In this document: piece after piece, positions 60,156 through 64,000 of the stretch
Position numbering within the stretch: position 1 is the first letter of the stretch
Layout of the letters: each line of letters opens with the position of its first letter
DNA from: Rugalucina vietnamica
Lineage: Eukaryota; Mollusca; Bivalvia; Lucinida; Lucinidae
DNA: 64,000 nt
Direction: 5' to 3'
Assembly: GCA_964017185.1 (NCBI GenBank)
Contig: OZ024873.1
Span: 46,672,760-46,736,759 of the forward strand
The notes under the pieces: model-generated
Database searches by the model: none
What the model was told of the DNA's origin: nothing
What the model saw: the letters and a program-made list of their open reading frames with translations, nothing else
Program-made: the position numbers and the translations under genes

Positions 60156-63100
60156 ATGAGCCGATATCCAAAGTCATCAGACGCTAGCTCCGACACATCG
60201 TCGTCATCGAAAAAAGGAGGGTTTTCCTCATCATTCAGGTAAGTGACTTCGTGTTCGGTATTTTCCGATTTGTTTCCGGGTATCTTTTCATTTAATGCTT
60301 CAGTTTTCAGGATATCGTCTGCATGAATTGATTTTTGCTTCACTGACATTCGATCCTAAAGGTCTATTCAAACGTCAGATTTTGTTATATCATGTTTGAA
60401 TAGTTTTATTTATATTATATGATTTTCAATAAATTACCGAAAACATTCGATTAAAGCGAATACATTATGCAAACGCTTAATACTTGAGCATTTCTGAATT
60501 CCCAAATTATCATCCATGTGGTCAGTTATCAGACAATGCTTATCAGGGTCTTTATTAATGAAACCAACCCATCACTTAAGCATGATGCTAAGAGTAGTAT
60601 TGTGATATTGACGTACAAGAATGGACAGTGCGGATGGAAATCGAGAATGCAAACATCGAACATTACAAACATTCTTTTGACTGCCAAGTTTGACGGTCTA
60701 AAACATTCCTAAAGCTAGACAATATTAGATAAAGACAATATTAGATAAAAGCCAAAATGAACAAAAGGGCTTCGAGCTGTAAACATCAAATTTATTATGC
60801 ATGTTGAGGAGCATCCCTGTACTAGTTAAGCTGACCACCATGAGTTAAAATAGCAAATATTCTATTAATTGTGATTGTTTTAAACAAGGTTTAATATGAT
60901 TGTTTTTATCTTGAAAACGGGTTTAATCATATATATGCGATAGATCTACGTGTGTACATGTATAAAGATATTGATTGGGCTCGACCTTGGGCTTCAGTTA
61001 GTATTTCAACATACCATGTTTGTGTTGAATAAAATGTACGTAAAATAAAATTATTTATAGACATTTTTCAGCGACTTTTTTTTTTTTTTTTTTTTTTTCA
61101 AATTCACTGGTGACGACCAAGTATCGGTAAAAGAAATGTTTCTACTTGTATGGGTATTGGGCATATCTGAGTTTATTAGATAGATCGGCTAATTAAAGTC
61201 TGCCACCAATAAATGGTCAGAATGGAATTAACGTATGATACAATTGACACAGTTTCGGCCTGAATGATCGATTGTATTTAAATGTATATACAACTTCAAA
61301 CTTCGTGTACTAAATAATGTCCGCCTATGAATGATAAAATGGCTTTGTCAAATAAGGCATTTTCATATTAAATAATGAGCTGCATCATGAGAAAACCGGA
61401 TTTTTGCCAGTATGCGAAAACAAAGGCGCAGATCAGCTACTGCGAATCTGATCAGCGCCTTTGTTTTCGCTACAGGATAGTACACTTTCTCTTCTTCTTA
61501 AATCCGAAATTTCCAGCTTCTATCCATCTTCTGTAGTTGCACAGGCCGGTTTGTGTCGCAACTGGTCGGGAACCCAGAAGACCAGTTTTCTCGCGTCGCA
61601 GCTCAAATTATGATCAATTGGTTCGACACAATCTTTTCAAATACTACATAATCTCTGAATTTCACCAACACAATTCTTCTGTTTTATCCTTCATCGACAA
61701 AGTTCTAAACCACATTCAGACTGCACATACATTGTAGTATCGAGCGGGACACGCATTTCTTCACTAAAAAGATGCATGGAGCTACATATCTTTTAAAGTC
61801 TTAATAGCGACAAAAGTTCATGCCTGTCGCACTTCATTCGCATTGAAACAATATACGCTATGGGTATATCGAAATACCCTACATACATATTAAGTCGGGT
61901 ATATTTCTCCATTTTTGAGGGCATAACCCAAAATGGCAACCAAGAAGTCAGTTGTTAATGTAGGATTTCCAAGGTTCGGAATGTAATTAACCACGATATA
62001 TTATTGTGATATGTAACTTGAAGCAAGCAGTATTTCTTTTAAAACATTTTCTTCATTAAAAGTGGAAGACATGAAGCTTTAAACCGATTTTCCTTTATAC
62101 TTTATGACAACATATTAATCCAAGATGACAAGCATAATATTGATCCGAATGGCATTCCGTTCTTAACATAAATCTCGTTGACCATAAAGGCCTATGTTGT
62201 ACAAGTATACTAGCCAAATCCATACAAGATAGCCACATCTTACCCCAATTTCGCTGTTTAAAAGTGTACATAATTGATACTTCAAAAAATAGTAGTTTTA
62301 TATATGCTGTCATGCCATACTCTTTTACATGTTACTGGTGTCTGTTTATGTGTTTACTTTCCACTTTTTGTGCTAAATAACGAGTTCCATAATCAGTTTG
62401 GAATAAAACATACATGTATACTATGCACCGGTGTACCATTTGACAACATGGAGGACAATTTGACATATAGAAATCTCTTGAGACGTTCATTCGTATAGTT
62501 GAACCATTTTCTCTTCATGTGATATGAATTTCGAGGACAGAACTTTAATCATATTGTTCCAGCTTATGATTATTAACGCCTAGATGGCATTTTTTTCACA
62601 CGTATTTGCATTTTCTATCACCTGTTTATGATATCAGTCTAGATAACAATTCCTCTTCTTACTTTTAGATCAGAGAACACAGTCATGATGGGAAGTGACA
62701 CATGCCCGCCTGGCCTCGGCCATGGCTCGGAGGCGTTTGAGGAGAGATTCGATACCCTGGAGGCAGTCACACGGGCGATCAGGGACGAGGGGATAGAACA
62801 CTGCTCACTAATCTTCGGTAAAATGCTCTCCTGATGTATACAGTCGCACCAGTAGATTAATCAATCAATTCATGTATTAGGCAAGCCCCGGCCTTACGCA
62901 GCAAGTGGCCGTAACAGATTTGTCATTAAGCAGCCATTCATTTGATCAGTTATCTAAAACAGATTTTTGAGATGGGAAATCATGTGTCAAACATACCCGA
63001 AGCACCACCTCTCTATTTACCGTCTCAAAGGAGTATCACAGAGCTTAATAGTAATAAAAGATTTTTAGAAAAATAATACAAGTAACAAACTATTGGCTTG

Positions 63101-63486
63101 CAACATCTGTTCAGACATTTTGTGACTTCAGCCCCGAGGTTGTAAAACTTTTTTCATGCTCAGCTCAGCTGAGACTAAAATTATCCTGCTCATAAATGTT
63201 AAATTGGCATTTTAACATTTATTAGCAGGGTAAAATACAGGTTTTGGTGATTTAAACCTAAAATTTCAATGTATTTGGGCTATTTCTGTATTTATGGACG
63301 ATATAAATTTTAGTCTCAGCTGAGTTAAGCATGAAAAAAGTTTTATAGCCAGGGTTATTTGTAGAATCATCCTGACTTTTTATAGGTATCGACTATACAA
63401 TGAGTAACAGAATGCAAGGAGCAGAAAGTTTCGGTGGTCTATCATTACATGACACATCTTGTGCAAAGGCAAATCCATATCAACAG
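60156..63486 (+). CDS. Copine/RGLG-type VWA domain protein, gene 2 (partial, 3 exons in window)
   Basis: Exons: 60156-60238 (MSRYPKSSDASSDTSSSSKK and onward to FSSSF), 62669-62817, 63386-63486; phases agree with gene 1 at every junction (2|1, 1|2, 0). Exon 1 shares MSRY and a Ser-rich tail with gene 1. Exon 2 has FEERFDTLEAVTRAIRDEGI and EHCSLIFG. Exon 3 has IDYTMSNRMQGAESFGGLSL and ANPYQQ, holding the MIDAS-like D-x-T-x-S. The rest of the VWA domain lies beyond the window. Exon/intron structure and order match gene 1, so this is a tandem duplicate, well diverged. Confidence 0.85.
61376..61605 (+). mobile_element. TGAGCC hairpin MITE, copy 23
   Basis: Forward form. The hairpin loop is shortened (cagatcagctactgcgaatc). 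Ends TGAGCTGC and GCAGCTCA. It is in intron 1 of VWA gene 2. Confidence 0.88.
61606..62668 (+). other. VWA gene 2 intron 1, remainder
   Basis: AT-rich intron with no recognised repeat or ORF of note. Confidence 0.5.
63132..63355. mobile_element. MITE with GAGGTTATAAAACTTT ends, copy 2
   Basis: ccccgaggttgtaaaactt and aaagttttatagccaggg ends with internal ctcagctgagactaaaatta / ttttagtctcagctgag. In VWA gene 2 intron 2, a different intron position from copy 1 in gene 1, so the two insertions are independent. Confidence 0.76.
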
Positions 63487-63532
63487 GTACGTCAACTGCC
63501 GACATTTCATCAGAAAAACATGTCCGTGAAAT

Positions 63533-63710
63533 GTATACCCCCTTTAACCCCACTTTTATATACTCACGGTGAAACTGGGGTATACGAGGGTATACAATTT
63601 TTCTTATTTTTGATCCAAGACATATATTGTGGGTACTCGTTAGAACCGCCTCGGCGAGGCGGTTCTAACGTGTACCCACAATTTATGTTTTGAGCAAAAT
63701 ATTAAACAAA
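63533..63710. mobile_element. GTACCCACAAT hairpin MITE, copy 3
   Basis: The best copy: its centre is a 33-bp perfect palindrome (CGTTAGAACCGCCTCG, G, CGAGGCGGTTCTAACG) nested inside inverted attgtgggtac / gtacccacaat. The left side has ggggtatac motifs as in the copies at 26,095 and 35,341. Confidence 0.82.
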
Positions 63711-63765
63711 TCTAAATCTCTGTATATTGCATGGGCATATTTTCGAAAGGCATCCGTTATTTATA

Positions 63766-63823
63766 ACCAGGATCTGATACAAAAAGTTTATAAACCAGGA
63801 TCTGATACAAAAAGTTTATAAAT
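63766..63823 (+). repeat. 29-bp tandem duplication
   Basis: accaggatctgatacaaaaa plus gtttataa occurs twice in a row. Confidence 0.85.
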
Positions 63824-63890
63824 AAACAGAAGGAACTGATACAATCAGAAAAAGTACTGTCAGGCCTCAGAGCCCACAAGAAAATAATTG

Positions 63891-63892
<2 letters not shown>

Positions 63893-63927
<35 letters not shown>

Positions 63928-63929
63928 TC
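63893..63929 (+). repeat. (CTTT)n microsatellite
   Basis: About nine CTTT units. Confidence 0.95.
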
Positions 63930-64000
63930 ACGAAATGACAGATTACACGACATACGACTTTGAATACTGATGGTAAAAAGTTGCCTTGTTAAATTAAAGA

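Noticed and set aside
59852-60349. 165-aa minus-strand ORF starting MSVKQKSIHADD
   Set aside because: It overlaps the homology-supported first exon of VWA gene 2 on the + strand, becomes low-complexity hydrophobic sequence after about 80 residues, and shows no recognisable domain.

Overview
The window looks like a gene-sparse, repeat-rich piece of an invertebrate nuclear genome, most likely a bivalve mollusc. It has intron-bearing genes with GT-AG junctions, AT-rich introns, tRNA-derived SINEs, many MITE families and an RTE/BovB-like LINE. The species assignment is inference from the repeat style and from conserved proteins, not from a database search.

Region 1 (1-23.1 kb, + strand) is the 3' part of RB1CC1/FIP200, the autophagy-initiation scaffold. 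I can join 18 coding exons in frame (about 1354 residues). They run from the end of the N-terminal scaffold domain, through a long coiled coil with a ladder of QT(D/E) motifs, to the C-terminal Claw domain. Exon segments carrying a 5' splice site have been tandemly duplicated three times inside this gene. One of these became a 16-unit, 98-bp minisatellite.

Region 2 (23.1-30.7 kb) is the space between two convergent genes. It holds MITEs, a foldback element and a LINE remnant. Region 3 (30.7-42.2 kb, - strand) is nuclear COX5B, a cytochrome c oxidase subunit, in 4 coding exons with an 8.3-kb first intron full of transposons and a long TTC/GAA tract at the promoter.

Region 4 (43.1-53.5 kb) reads as one hAT-like element bounded by an 8-bp target duplication and inflated to 10.4 kb by nested insertions. 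These are a 4-kb inverted-repeat element, a frameshifted LINE (about 48.1-51.95 kb) and an 833-bp ACGTCA-rich MITE.

Region 5 (54.9-64 kb, + strand) holds two tandem paralogues of a copine/RGLG-type VWA-domain protein. The first is complete in 7 exons. The second has 3 exons before the window ends.

The dominant repeat is a roughly 230-bp MITE with TGAGCC...GGCTCA ends and an internal near-perfect hairpin. I count 23 near-complete copies and 6 fragments. Several sit within 10-20 bp of splice sites of RB1CC1 and COX5B. A 1083-bp element at 8.0-9.1 kb sits precisely between AAA and TTT with no target duplication, which is the signature of the Spy group.
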